Source: Sulfuricella sp. T08 (GTDB lineage Bacteria > Pseudomonadota > Gammaproteobacteria > Burkholderiales > Sulfuricellaceae). From it: a stretch of DNA of 64,000 nucleotides. The notes beneath the pieces were generated by a model that worked only from the letters and a program-made list of their open reading frames with translations, was not told where the DNA came from and searched no databases. Below are positions 37,659-46,711 of the stretch, piece after piece (positions within the stretch are counted from its first letter, which is position 1; each line of letters opens with the position of its first letter). The stretch lies in assembly GCF_000971475.1 (NCBI RefSeq), contig NZ_DF967522.1, positions 21,257 through 85,256 on the forward strand, given 5' to 3'. Made by a program: the position numbers and the translations under genes.

Positions 37659-38684
37659 ATGGACATCACTCGCCGCCGTATTCTGCTCGGTTTAGCCGCC
37701 GCCCCAACCGTTGCGCTGTTTGGCCGCCACGCCTTTGCTGCGGATCCGGTAAACCTGAAAATCTCCCACCAATTCCCCGGCGGCACCATCAATGAAGGCG
37801 ACTTCCGCGATCGGCTGTGCCGCCGCTTCGCGGCAGAGATCGAGAAACGCACCGCTGGCGCGCTCAAGGGAACCGTCTACGCCGGTTCTTCCCTGATGAA
37901 GACCAACGCCCAGTTCAGCGCCTTGCGCAAGAGTGCGCTGGACATGTCGCTGGTGCCGCTTTCCTATGCCGGCGGCGAAGTCCCCGAAACCAATATCGGC
38001 CTGATGCCCGGTGTCGTCACCTCTTACGAGCAGGGCATGTCCTGGAAGAATGCCGAAGTCGGCAAGGCGCTGTCCGATGTACTCGCCGACAAAGGGGTGC
38101 TGATCGTGAGCTGGATCTGGCAGGCCGGCGGCGTCGCCAGCCGCACCAAACCGATTATCGATCCGGAAGATGCCAAGGGCCTGAAGGTGCGCGGCGGCAG
38201 CCGGGAGATGGACATGGTGCTGAAGGCGGCCGGGGCGGCGGTGCTGACGCTGCCATCGAACGAGATCTACGCCGCAATGCAGACCGGCGCCCTCGATGCG
38301 GCGATGACCTCATCCACCAGCCTGATCTCCTTCCGTCTCGAGGAAGTTGCAAAACAACTGACCACGGGCCGCGGCAAGACCTACTGGTTCATGCTAGAGC
38401 CACTCATGATCTCGCGCGCGGTGTTCGAGCGGCTGCCCAAGGCCCAGCAGGACGTGATCATGGCGGTCGGTGCCGAGATGGAGAAATTCGCGCTGGAACA
38501 GGCCAAGGCTGACGACCAGGCGGTAGCGGCGGTGTACCAGAAGGCCGGCGGCAAAGCCTATGACATGTCGGACGCGTCCGTCAAAAAATGGCAGGCGATC
38601 GCCCGCGACACCGCCTGGAAGGACTTCGCGGCGAAGAGCGAAAGCTGTGCCCGCATCCTCAAGCTGGCTGAAAAAACCCTATGA
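37659..38684 (+). CDS. TRAP transporter substrate-binding protein (DctP)
   Basis: 341 residues with a twin-arginine-type signal (MDITRRRILLGLAAAP, cleavage near AFA/ADP). DctP-fold periplasmic receptor: KISHQFPGGT near 33-42, KGLKVRGGSREMD near 171-183, and MQTGALDAAMTSSTS near 209-223. AAGGAG stands 7 nt before the ATG. First gene of the operon leading into mdc, so malonate is the likely ligand (inference from context). Confidence 0.92.
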   Translation: MDITRRRILLGLAAAPTVALFGRHAFAADPVNLKISHQFPGGTINEGDFRDRLCRRFAAEIEKRTAGALKGTVYAGSSLMKTNAQFSALRKSALDMSLVPLSYAGGEVPETNIGLMPGVVTSYEQGMSWKNAEVGKALSDVLADKGVLIVSWIWQAGGVASRTKPIIDPEDAKGLKVRGGSREMDMVLKAAGAAVLTLPSNEIYAAMQTGALDAAMTSSTSLISFRLEEVAKQLTTGRGKTYWFMLEPLMISRAVFERLPKAQQDVIMAVGAEMEKFALEQAKADDQAVAAVYQKAGGKAYDMSDASVKKWQAIARDTAWKDFAAKSESCARILKLAEKTL

Positions 38685-39235
38685 GTCATGGTTTTGAGCT
38701 CGAAGGCCAGGAGGCTCCACCACCACTGGTCGGCGGTCCCCTGGGGCAATTGGTCAGGCTGCAGGCAGGGGTGAACAACGGTGTACTGGTGCTGTCCATG
38801 CTTGCCCTCCTCGCCGCCTGCGGCATCCTCACCGGTAGCGTTTTCCTGCGCTACTTCCTCAAGATACCGACCGACTGGCAGGACGAAATGTCGGTCTTCC
38901 TGCTGGTCGGCGCGGTGTTCATGTGTGGTGCCTACGTGCAATCACAGCGTGGGCATATCGGCATCGAGGCCTTGGCGGGGTTTTTCTCCCCGGCGATCAA
39001 TCGGCTGCGCCTGCTGTTCTGTGACGCTGCCTCCTTCGCCTTCTGCGCGTTCTTTTCCTGGAAGTCCTGGAGCATGCTGCACGAGGCCTTCATCGAGGGA
39101 CAGACCACATCCTCCTCCTGGGCGCCGCCGCTGTGGATCCCCTACGGCCTCATGGCATCCGGGATGACGCTGCTATCACTGCAGATTCTGCTGCAGATCA
39201 TCGTCAGTCTGAACACCAAAGGGGCAAGCAAGTGA
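38681..39235 (+). CDS. TRAP transporter small permease (DctQ)
   Basis: 184 residues with four predicted membrane helices (about 34-55, 70-88, 107-127 and 148-170). Matches DctQ in size and layout (DWQDEMSVFLLVGAVFMC). Its ATG overlaps the stop of dctP (ATGA). Confidence 0.9.
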   Translation: MSHGFELEGQEAPPPLVGGPLGQLVRLQAGVNNGVLVLSMLALLAACGILTGSVFLRYFLKIPTDWQDEMSVFLLVGAVFMCGAYVQSQRGHIGIEALAGFFSPAINRLRLLFCDAASFAFCAFFSWKSWSMLHEAFIEGQTTSSSWAPPLWIPYGLMASGMTLLSLQILLQIIVSLNTKGASK

Positions 39236-40587
39236 GCGTCGGCGTTATTGGGGTCCTCTACGGGCTTGGAACCCTGCTTCTGATGTTCTCGGGCATGCCG
39301 ATTGCGTTTGCCCTCGGCGGCATCGCCGTCATCTTCATGCTCATTTTCATGCCGGGCGCATCGCTCGATACGATCACGCTGAATGTCTACGAGGAAATGG
39401 CCAACATCACGCTGCTGTCTATCCCCCTCTTCATTCTCAAGGGTGCCGCGATCGGAAAGTCGCGCGCCGGTGCCGATCTCTATCTGGCCATCCACGCCTG
39501 GATGCACAAGATCCCGGGCGGCCTGGGCATCGCCAACGTCTTCGCCAGCGCGCTGTTTGCCGCGATGTCGGGCTCCAGCCCGGCCACCTGTTCGGCGATC
39601 GGCAGTGCCGGCATCCCCGAGATGCGCTCCCGCGGCTACTCGCCCCGTTTCGCCGCGGGCATCATTGCGGCCGGCGGCACCCTCGGCATCCTGCTGCCGC
39701 CGTCCATTGTCATGATCCTGTTCGCCGTCGCCGCCGAACAATCGCTGGGCAGGCTGTTCCTCGCCGGCATCGGCCCGGGCATTCTGCTGGTAACGCTGTT
39801 CTCCGTCTACGCCGCATTTCGCTACAAAAAAGAATATCAGGAAGCGCTTGACCTCTGGAAAGACGGCGGCGAAAAATCGGCCTATCTGGATGCGATGGAA
39901 CTCTCGCTTTACGATAAGACCCGACTACTGCCGCGCGTGATCCCATTCGTCACCCTGCTGATCGGTGTCATGGTCGCGCTTTATGGCGGCTACGCCACGC
40001 CTTCCGAGACTGCCGGCCTGGGCGGGCTGCTGGCGCTACTCCTGATCGCAGTAATCTACAAGGTGTGGCGACCATCCCAACTCAGCCCCATCCTGACCAG
40101 CGCCCTCAAGGAATCGACCATGCTGATGTTCATCATCGGCATGTCGCTGCTCTACTCCTACGTCATGAGCTATCTGCACATCAGCCAATCCGCGGCGGAA
40201 GCCATCGTCGCCCTGAGCCTGTCGAAATGGGCGCTGCTGAGCGTGATCCTGCTGCTGGTGGTGGTGCTCGGCTTCTTTCTGCCGCCGGTGTCCATCATCC
40301 TGATGACGGCGCCCATCATCCTGCCGCCGCTCAAGGCCGCCGGTTTCGACCTGATCTGGTTCGGCGTGGTCATGACCATCGTCATGGAAATGGGGCTGAT
40401 CCACCCGCCGGTCGGGCTCAATATCTTCGTCATCAAGAACATCGCGCCCGACATTCCGCTCCGCGACATCATCTGGGGCGTGATCCCTTTCGTCGGCCTG
40501 ATGGTGCTTGCGGTGCTGCTGATCTGCCTCTTTCCTGATATCGCCACCGCGCTGCCAGACGCGGTGTTCGGCGCAACCGGAAAATGA
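39232..40587 (+). CDS. TRAP transporter large permease (DctM)
   Basis: 451 residues, about 12 membrane helices. DctM motifs: FSGMPIAFALGG near the N-terminus, SGSSPATCSAIGSAGIPEM near 125-143, GIIAAGGTLGILLPPSI near 151-167 and GLIHPPVGLNIFVIKN near 387-402. I use the GTG at 39232, which overlaps the dctQ stop; longer upstream reading is not conserved. Overlaps mdcA by 4 bp. Confidence 0.93.
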   Translation: MSVGVIGVLYGLGTLLLMFSGMPIAFALGGIAVIFMLIFMPGASLDTITLNVYEEMANITLLSIPLFILKGAAIGKSRAGADLYLAIHAWMHKIPGGLGIANVFASALFAAMSGSSPATCSAIGSAGIPEMRSRGYSPRFAAGIIAAGGTLGILLPPSIVMILFAVAAEQSLGRLFLAGIGPGILLVTLFSVYAAFRYKKEYQEALDLWKDGGEKSAYLDAMELSLYDKTRLLPRVIPFVTLLIGVMVALYGGYATPSETAGLGGLLALLLIAVIYKVWRPSQLSPILTSALKESTMLMFIIGMSLLYSYVMSYLHISQSAAEAIVALSLSKWALLSVILLLVVVLGFFLPPVSIILMTAPIILPPLKAAGFDLIWFGVVMTIVMEMGLIHPPVGLNIFVIKNIAPDIPLRDIIWGVIPFVGLMVLAVLLICLFPDIATALPDAVFGATGK

Positions 40588-42230
40588 CAACCAAGTGCTG
40601 GGACACCCGCGCCCGTAACCGGGCCGAGCGTCTGGCGCGCGCCGCAAGCTTCACTGCCGGACGCATAGTTTCCTCCGAACACATCGTAGCGCTGCTCGAG
40701 GCCGTAATCGAGCCGGGCGACCGCGTCTGCATCGAGGGCAACAATCAGAAGCAGGCGGATTTCCTCGCCCGTAGCCTGGTCAAGACCGATCCAGCCCGGG
40801 TGCGTGAATTGCATCTGGTACAGTCGGTACTGGCGCTGCCGGAGCACATTGACCTGATCGAACGCGGCCAGGTGAGCCTCATCGACTTCTCCTTTTCGGG
40901 ACCTCAGGCCAACCGCCTGGCGCGTCTGGTCGAGAGCGGAAAAATCACCATCGGCGCCATCCACACCTACCTCGAGTTGTTCGCCCGCTATTTCGTCGAT
41001 CTGACGCCGCGCGTCGCGCTCATCGCGGCCCAGGCTGCCGACCGCGATGGCAATCTCTACACCGGGCCCAACACCGAGGACACGCCGGCCATCGTCGAGG
41101 CGACGGCCTTCAAGGGCGGCATCGTCATCGCCCAGGTCAACGAAATCGTCGACAAGCTGCCACGCGTCGACATCCCTGCCGACTGGGTGAACTTCGTCAT
41201 CCAGGCCCCGACGCCCCACTACATCGAGCCGCTGTTCACGCGCGACCCCGCGCTGATCACCGAGATCCAGGTGCTGATGGGCATGATCGCGATCAAGGGC
41301 CTGTATGCCGAATACGGCATCACCCGCCTGAACCACGGCATCGGTTTCGACACGGCGGCGATTGAACTGCTGCTGCCCACCTATGCCGCCGATCTCGGCC
41401 TGAAGGGTAAAATCTGCACCCACTGGGCGCTGAATCCCCATCCGACACTGATCCCCGCCATCGAGGCCGGCTTCGTCGAATCGGTGCATTCCTTCGGCTC
41501 CGAGGTCGGCATGGAACGCTACACGGCGGCGCGCCCCGATATTTTCTTCGTCGGCCAGGATGGCTCGATGCGTTCCAACCGCGCCTTCTGCCAGGCGGCC
41601 GGCCATTACGCCTGCGACCTGTTCATCGGTTCGACCCTGCAAATCGACCTGCAGGGCAACAGTTCGACCGCCACCAAAGGGCGCATCGCCGGCTTCGGCG
41701 GTGCACCCAACATGGGAGCCGACGCGCGCGGACGGCGCCATGCCTCTCCGGCCTGGCTGCGCGCCGGGCGCGAAGGGCGCGGCAATATCGCCATGCCGCG
41801 CGGCCAGAAACTGGTGGTGCAGATCGTCGAGACCTTCCGCGAGCACATGCAACCGACCTTCGTCGAACGCCTCGACGCCTGGGATCTGGCGGCGACGGCA
41901 AACATGGAGCTACCGCCGGTGATGATCTACGGCGAGGATCTGACTCACATCATTACCGAGGAAGGCATCGCCAATCTGCTGATGTGCACCACCCCGCAGG
42001 AACGCGAACAGGCGATCCGTGGCGTGGCCGGCTACACACCGGTCGGGATGGCGCGCGATCTGCGCATGGTGGCAAACCTGCGCGACCGCGGCATCATCCG
42101 CCGCCCGGAAGATCTCGGCATCAGGAAGCGCGACGCCACCCGCGACCTGCTCGCAGCGCGCAGCATCAAGGATCTGGTGCATATCTCCGGTGGCCTGTAC
42201 GACCCGCCGAAACAATTCCGCAACTGGTAA
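40584..42230 (+). CDS. mdcA: Malonate decarboxylase alpha subunit (acetyl-S-ACP:malonate ACP transferase)
   Basis: 548 residues. Swaps acetate for malonate on the acyl carrier subunit. CoA-transferase-like, with RIVSSEHIVALLEAVIEPGD near the start and GNLYTGPNTEDTP near 154-166, the long MdcA-specific C-terminus ending PPKQFRNW. Overlaps dctM (ATGA), showing tight coupling of uptake and catabolism. Confidence 0.95.
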   Translation: MTTKCWDTRARNRAERLARAASFTAGRIVSSEHIVALLEAVIEPGDRVCIEGNNQKQADFLARSLVKTDPARVRELHLVQSVLALPEHIDLIERGQVSLIDFSFSGPQANRLARLVESGKITIGAIHTYLELFARYFVDLTPRVALIAAQAADRDGNLYTGPNTEDTPAIVEATAFKGGIVIAQVNEIVDKLPRVDIPADWVNFVIQAPTPHYIEPLFTRDPALITEIQVLMGMIAIKGLYAEYGITRLNHGIGFDTAAIELLLPTYAADLGLKGKICTHWALNPHPTLIPAIEAGFVESVHSFGSEVGMERYTAARPDIFFVGQDGSMRSNRAFCQAAGHYACDLFIGSTLQIDLQGNSSTATKGRIAGFGGAPNMGADARGRRHASPAWLRAGREGRGNIAMPRGQKLVVQIVETFREHMQPTFVERLDAWDLAATANMELPPVMIYGEDLTHIITEEGIANLLMCTTPQEREQAIRGVAGYTPVGMARDLRMVANLRDRGIIRRPEDLGIRKRDATRDLLAARSIKDLVHISGGLYDPPKQFRNW

Positions 42231-42244
42231 CGGAACAAGCGCAC

Positions 42245-42553
42245 ATGGAACAATTCACCCTCACCCTTCCGTCATCGACCCTGCCGCAGGACATCATTCA
42301 CACCGCGATCTGCGGCGTGGTTTCGTCAGGCAATCTGGAAGTGCTGGTCGAGCCCACCGCGACTCGAAATGCCTGCGAAATCGTGGTTAACACCTCGGCC
42401 CACGGTTTCCGCGACATCTGGGAAGCGGTGCTGAAGGACTTCGCCGAGCGCCATAGCGTGGGCGGGCTCAGGCTTTCGATCAACGACGCGGGCGCCACTC
42501 CCGCGGTGGTCAGCCTGCGCCTCGACCAAGCCTTCGAAACCTGCGCAGCATGA
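42245..42553 (+). CDS. mdcC: Malonate decarboxylase acyl carrier protein (delta)
   Basis: 102 residues. Carries the 2'-(5''-triphosphoribosyl)-3'-dephospho-CoA group on a Ser in VSSGNLEVLVE (Ser27/28). The ATG at 42245 has a weak GGA upstream. Its stop overlaps mdcD (ATGA). Confidence 0.92.
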   Translation: MEQFTLTLPSSTLPQDIIHTAICGVVSSGNLEVLVEPTATRNACEIVVNTSAHGFRDIWEAVLKDFAERHSVGGLRLSINDAGATPAVVSLRLDQAFETCAA

Positions 42554-43449
42554 ACGGCCGGCGTATCAGCTATTTCGAAGCTTCTGCACGCATGCGGCTG
42601 AGCGGCCTGGTCGATGCGGGTTCCTTTAGCGAGTTCTGCCCCCCCGAGATGAGGCAGACCAGCCCTCACCTGGCCCAGTTGGGCGCACCGCAGGCCTTCG
42701 ATGACGGCGTCGTGGTCGGCCGCGCCTCGCTGGCCGGACACGCCGTGCTGATTGCCGCACAGGAAGGCCGCTTCATCGGCGGCTCGGTCGGCGAAGTACA
42801 CGGCGCAAAAATCTGCGGCTTGCTCGACAAGGCCATGGTCGAGCGGCCTGCTGCCGTGCTGTTGCTGGTGGACTCGGGCGGCGTGCGCCTGCACGAAGCC
42901 AACGCCGGCCTGATTGCGATCTCTGAAATCATGCGCGCAGTCCTTCAAGTCCAGGCTGCAGGCATTCCGGTTTTCGCCCTCGTCGGCGGCTCGTGCGGGG
43001 CATTCGGCGGCATGGGCATTGTCACCCGACTGTGTGCGGAAGTCGTTATGTCAGAACAGGGGCGGCTCGGCCTGTCCGGTCCCGAGGTCATCGAAACGGT
43101 TAAAGGGGTGGAGGAATTCGACTCTCGCGATCGTGCGCTGGTGTGGCGGATTACCGGCGGCAAGTTGCGGCGGGCGTTAGGCGACGCGACGCGGCTGGTT
43201 GACGACCTCATTCCCGCCTTTCGCGCCGCGGCCGCCGACTTGATCGAACGCTACCAGACTCATCCGCTCACGCCGGCCCACCTCGATACCCTGCTCGATG
43301 AACAAGCACGTCTGGCCGCCCGCAGCGAGCGCTTCGCCAGCGCGCGTGACGGACTGGAAATCTGGCAGGCTGCTGCCTTTGCCGACGCGTCCCAGGTACC
43401 CGAGTTGACCGTCGAGGAATTCAATCTTCAGCTGGGGGAACCCGCATGA
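42550..43449 (+). CDS. mdcD: Malonate decarboxylase beta subunit
   Basis: 299 residues, carboxyltransferase/crotonase-like fold. With MdcE it decarboxylates malonyl-S-ACP. Motifs GGSVGEVHGAKI near 77-88, LVDSGGVRLHEANAGL near 104-119 and GGSCGAFGGMGI near 145-156. Overlaps mdcE by 4 bp. Confidence 0.94.
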   Translation: MNGRRISYFEASARMRLSGLVDAGSFSEFCPPEMRQTSPHLAQLGAPQAFDDGVVVGRASLAGHAVLIAAQEGRFIGGSVGEVHGAKICGLLDKAMVERPAAVLLLVDSGGVRLHEANAGLIAISEIMRAVLQVQAAGIPVFALVGGSCGAFGGMGIVTRLCAEVVMSEQGRLGLSGPEVIETVKGVEEFDSRDRALVWRITGGKLRRALGDATRLVDDLIPAFRAAAADLIERYQTHPLTPAHLDTLLDEQARLAARSERFASARDGLEIWQAAAFADASQVPELTVEEFNLQLGEPA

Positions 43450-44168
43450 GCGAGCATGCAGTCTTCGATCGGCTGTTCGGCACGGCTGGCCATAATGTAA
43501 TTAGCGAAGGTCAGTTCCTGCACGGTTCGGCACAACTCGGGAACGAGAGCATCACAGTGATCGGCACCCGCGACCATGCGGCAATCGACGGCCCGCTCGC
43601 ACTCCGGATCGCCGACGCAATTCTGCAGGCAGTGAGCGCCGACGCCACTACCCACCCCGCACCACGCCCCATCCTCTTCATCGCCGACACCCAGGGGCAG
43701 GCCCTGTCGCGGCACGACGAGCTGCTCGGCCTCAACGGCTACTTCGCCCATGTCGCGCGCTGCGTCGACCTGGCGCGTCGGCAGGGGCACCGCCTGCTGA
43801 CCCTTATTCATGGTGAAGCGGTCAGCGGTGGCTTCCTTGCCTTCGGCATGCTGGCCGACCGCATCTGCGCGCTGCCTGATGCCCAAGTACGCGTCATGGA
43901 TCTGCGCGCGATGGCGCGCGTCACCAAGATCAGCTTCGAACGGCTGGAAGAACTGGCGGACGTATCGCCGGTGTTCGCGCCCGGAGCTGAGAATTACTGG
44001 CGCATGGGCGGCATTCACGAAATCTGGTCGGCGGACGACAACTGGTCTGAGCGTCTCGCCGCCGCGCTAGTCAGCGCCACAGAGACGGATGACCGCGCCG
44101 CAATCGGGCTGGAGCGCGGCGGGAGACAACTCGCCGCACCGACGGCGCAACTCGTGGCGGTCGCATGA
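43446..44168 (+). CDS. mdcE: Malonate decarboxylase gamma subunit
   Basis: 240 residues, partner of MdcD in the decarboxylase core. LFIADTQGQALSRHDELLG near 77-95 and HGEAVSGGFLAFG near 119-131 are typical MdcE stretches. Overlaps both neighbours by 4 bp. Confidence 0.93.
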   Translation: MSEHAVFDRLFGTAGHNVISEGQFLHGSAQLGNESITVIGTRDHAAIDGPLALRIADAILQAVSADATTHPAPRPILFIADTQGQALSRHDELLGLNGYFAHVARCVDLARRQGHRLLTLIHGEAVSGGFLAFGMLADRICALPDAQVRVMDLRAMARVTKISFERLEELADVSPVFAPGAENYWRMGGIHEIWSADDNWSERLAAALVSATETDDRAAIGLERGGRQLAAPTAQLVAVA

Positions 44169-44842
44169 GCACGGCCCCGTTCCACCGCCACGACCTGGTC
44201 TGGCTCGACCCAGGTATTGATGCGGGCCGGTTCGTTGCCGCTGCCGAGCATGTTGACTGTGCCCGAAACTGGGTAAAACAGGGCCGGCCTCTAGTAGTCG
44301 CCCGCCAGCCTGAACCGGTTGCCGGGCAAACCGACCCCTTGATTCTGGGCTTCACGCTGTATTCCGCACCAGCTCGCAAACGCATCACTCTCCGCGCATC
44401 CCGCGCCGCCATCATTCGCCACTCACGTCCCCTCTTGTTGCTCGATACGATCGATCATGCGCCCCGCAGCTGGCGGACTGGCATTTACAGCCTGCACGCC
44501 CTGTGCGCAAAAGCCGGCGCAGTACCGCGCGTGTATGGCTCGCTCTCGTCCCAAGCCTTCACCGGCGCAAAATTTCTCGACGAAGCTAGCGATCTCGACC
44601 TGCTGCTGGAATGCAACGAGACCACCCAACTTCACGCACTGCTTGCCGCGCTGGAAGCCTTCCCTGTGCAAACGCCCCGCATCGACGGGGAAATCCTCGC
44701 GCCGACAGGATGGGCGGTTGCCTGGCGGGAACTGGCCGGGGCAATTCGCGCTGAGACGCCGCGGCAAGTGCTCGCCAAGTCCGACTGCGAAACCCGTTTG
44801 ATTTCCGTCGACCAGCTCTTCACCCACCCGCTTTCCACCTGA
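44165..44842 (+). CDS. mdcG: Malonate decarboxylase holo-ACP synthase (phosphoribosyl-dephospho-CoA transferase)
   Basis: 225 residues. Nucleotidyltransferase-like protein that attaches the prosthetic group to MdcC. PRVYGSLSSQAFTGAKFL near 120-137 and EASDLDLLLEC near 139-149 give the GS and DxD-type catalytic motifs. Starts at an ATGA overlap with mdcE. Confidence 0.9.
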   Translation: MSTAPFHRHDLVWLDPGIDAGRFVAAAEHVDCARNWVKQGRPLVVARQPEPVAGQTDPLILGFTLYSAPARKRITLRASRAAIIRHSRPLLLLDTIDHAPRSWRTGIYSLHALCAKAGAVPRVYGSLSSQAFTGAKFLDEASDLDLLLECNETTQLHALLAALEAFPVQTPRIDGEILAPTGWAVAWRELAGAIRAETPRQVLAKSDCETRLISVDQLFTHPLST

Positions 44843-44843
44843 C

Positions 44844-45722
44844 ATGGAAGCAGCCGTCTGCAACCCTGCCGCATTTGCCGCCCGGCCGCACGACCCGCGT
44901 GGCGACTGCTTCCGGCTCGAGCGCCTTTGTCTGGATGCCCTCCGCCACGAAGCCATGGCCTGGCCCAAGCCCGGCCTGGTTACGCCGGTCGATTCGGGCA
45001 GCCATAGCGACATGCATATCGGTACCTTCCTCGCCAGCATAGACGCGTTGCAAGGCAGCTTCGCCGCGCTTGCGCTTGCCGGCGCACGCGGTCTGCCCTT
45101 CGCCGTGCTGCGGGCGATCGGGATAGCAGCGGAGCGGAAAATGCTGCTCGCCACCGGCGGCGTCAATACCCATCGCGGCGCCATCTTCAACCTCGGCCTC
45201 CTCGCGGCAGCCGCCGCCCGGCGCAGGACTGACGCTGCGCTGGCGAAGCTCGACTGCGGCGCTGTAGTCGCCAGGGTCTGGGGTGCAGACATTGCCACCA
45301 GCCGCAGAAGATCTCCTGCCTCTCACGGCAACAGTATGTTCAAAAAATTCTCGGCCGGCGGCGCGAGGACGGAAGCAGCAGCCGGATTTCCGACGGTCTA
45401 CAATATCGGCCTGCCAGCCCTGCGCCGCCACCTTGAATCCGGGCACGATCGCGAAACGGCGCAGATTGGCACCCTGCTGACCCTGATGGAATACCTGCCG
45501 GATACCAACCTGCTGTGGCGGGATGGGGAAGTCGGGCTCGATTTCGTGCGCCACTCCGCAGCCGCTTTCAACCGCTCAGGCGGGGTGGATGTACCGGGTT
45601 GGCGCGACCGACTGCTCGCCATTCATCGCGCGTTCGTCGAGCGCAACCTCAGCCCGGGCGGCAGCGCCGACCTGATGGCGGCAAGCTGGGCGGCCCATCA
45701 GTTCGAAATCTCTTCTTTCTAG
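44844..45722 (+). CDS. mdcB: Triphosphoribosyl-dephospho-CoA synthase
   Basis: 292 residues, CitG/MdcB family. Makes the prosthetic-group precursor from dephospho-CoA and ATP. AMAWPKPGLVTPVDSGSHSD near 33-52, GGVNTHRGAIFNLGLL near 106-121 and PDTNLLWRDG near 217-226 are family hallmarks. One base separates it from mdcG. Confidence 0.92.
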   Translation: MEAAVCNPAAFAARPHDPRGDCFRLERLCLDALRHEAMAWPKPGLVTPVDSGSHSDMHIGTFLASIDALQGSFAALALAGARGLPFAVLRAIGIAAERKMLLATGGVNTHRGAIFNLGLLAAAAARRRTDAALAKLDCGAVVARVWGADIATSRRRSPASHGNSMFKKFSAGGARTEAAAGFPTVYNIGLPALRRHLESGHDRETAQIGTLLTLMEYLPDTNLLWRDGEVGLDFVRHSAAAFNRSGGVDVPGWRDRLLAIHRAFVERNLSPGGSADLMAASWAAHQFEISSF

Positions 45723-45723
45723 C

Positions 45724-46653
45724 ATGCGGCTCGCCATCCTCTGCTCCGGACAGGCAGGCCAACACCGCGGCATGCTGGACGAGCTGCTCTTGGACCCCGA
45801 ATGCGACCCGGTGCGCCAGGCGGCGAGCGCAGTCTTGGGCCGGGATGTAGCGGAGTGGTGGAACGGTCTCCATGAACAGGAAATTTTTCTCAACGCGAAT
45901 GCGCAGTTTGCCATCGCCTATTACCAGATAGCGACCTGGACCAGGCTTGCGCGGCTATTGCCTGAAATCAGCCTGGTCGCCGGCTACTCCCTGGGAGAAT
46001 TGATTGCCTATTTTGTCGCCGGAGCGCTCGATGCGGCTGAGACCTTCAAGCTGGTACACTCACGCGCGCGCCTGATGGATGCGGCTGCGGCCGTCAACAG
46101 CAGCGGTGCCTGCATGGCCCTGTGGCGCGGCCGGGTCTCTCCCGCTACACTCGCCGCGCGCGATCGGTCCATCGCTGACTACGGCCTGGAAGTCGCCATC
46201 AAACGGCGGACCGGTGAAGAAGTGCTGGCCGGACCGAGCGACGCTATCGCGCGCTTTGTCGCCGATCTTCAGACGGCCAACCCAAACCTGGTACGATTGC
46301 CTGTGACCATTCCCTCACACACTCATTACCTCGCGGCGGCGGCAGACTCGTTCCGCGATATACTGTCCGCAAGCGCGATCGTCCCGCCCCGTGTGACCGT
46401 CCTGAGGGCTGTTGATGCGGCACCGGTTCAGTCCCGCGATCAGGCGATTGACGCCCTGTCGCGGCAGATCTGCACGACCATCAGGTGGGATAGGTGCATG
46501 GATGCGCTGACAGAATACGGCATCGACTCCGTGATCGAACTCGGACCGGGAAACGATCTGGCGCGGCTGGTCGAAGCCGAGCACCCGCAAATCGCGGCAC
46601 GCGCCGTCAACGACTTCAGGGATTACCGGGCGCTGGCGAACTGGCTGGGTTAG
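45724..46653 (+). CDS. mdcH: Malonyl-CoA:ACP transacylase of malonate decarboxylase
   Basis: 309 residues. Charges MdcC with malonyl to start the cycle. Active-site nucleophile elbow AGYSLGELIAYF near 80-91 and the late SHTHYLAAA near 198-206. The first base after the mdcB stop is separated by only 1 bp. Completes the mdcACDEGBH set. Confidence 0.93.
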   Translation: MRLAILCSGQAGQHRGMLDELLLDPECDPVRQAASAVLGRDVAEWWNGLHEQEIFLNANAQFAIAYYQIATWTRLARLLPEISLVAGYSLGELIAYFVAGALDAAETFKLVHSRARLMDAAAAVNSSGACMALWRGRVSPATLAARDRSIADYGLEVAIKRRTGEEVLAGPSDAIARFVADLQTANPNLVRLPVTIPSHTHYLAAAADSFRDILSASAIVPPRVTVLRAVDAAPVQSRDQAIDALSRQICTTIRWDRCMDALTEYGIDSVIELGPGNDLARLVEAEHPQIAARAVNDFRDYRALANWLG

Positions 46654-46711
46654 CCGGTACAGTCAGCAGGCAAGAGCAACCGCGTATACTCCGCACAAGG
46701 GACTTAACTTA

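Noticed and set aside
39142..41905. Long minus-strand open frames over the TRAP/mdc genes, including one of 560 codons
   Set aside because: High G+C third-position bias opens the opposite strand. The plus-strand genes have clear family motifs and tight overlaps.
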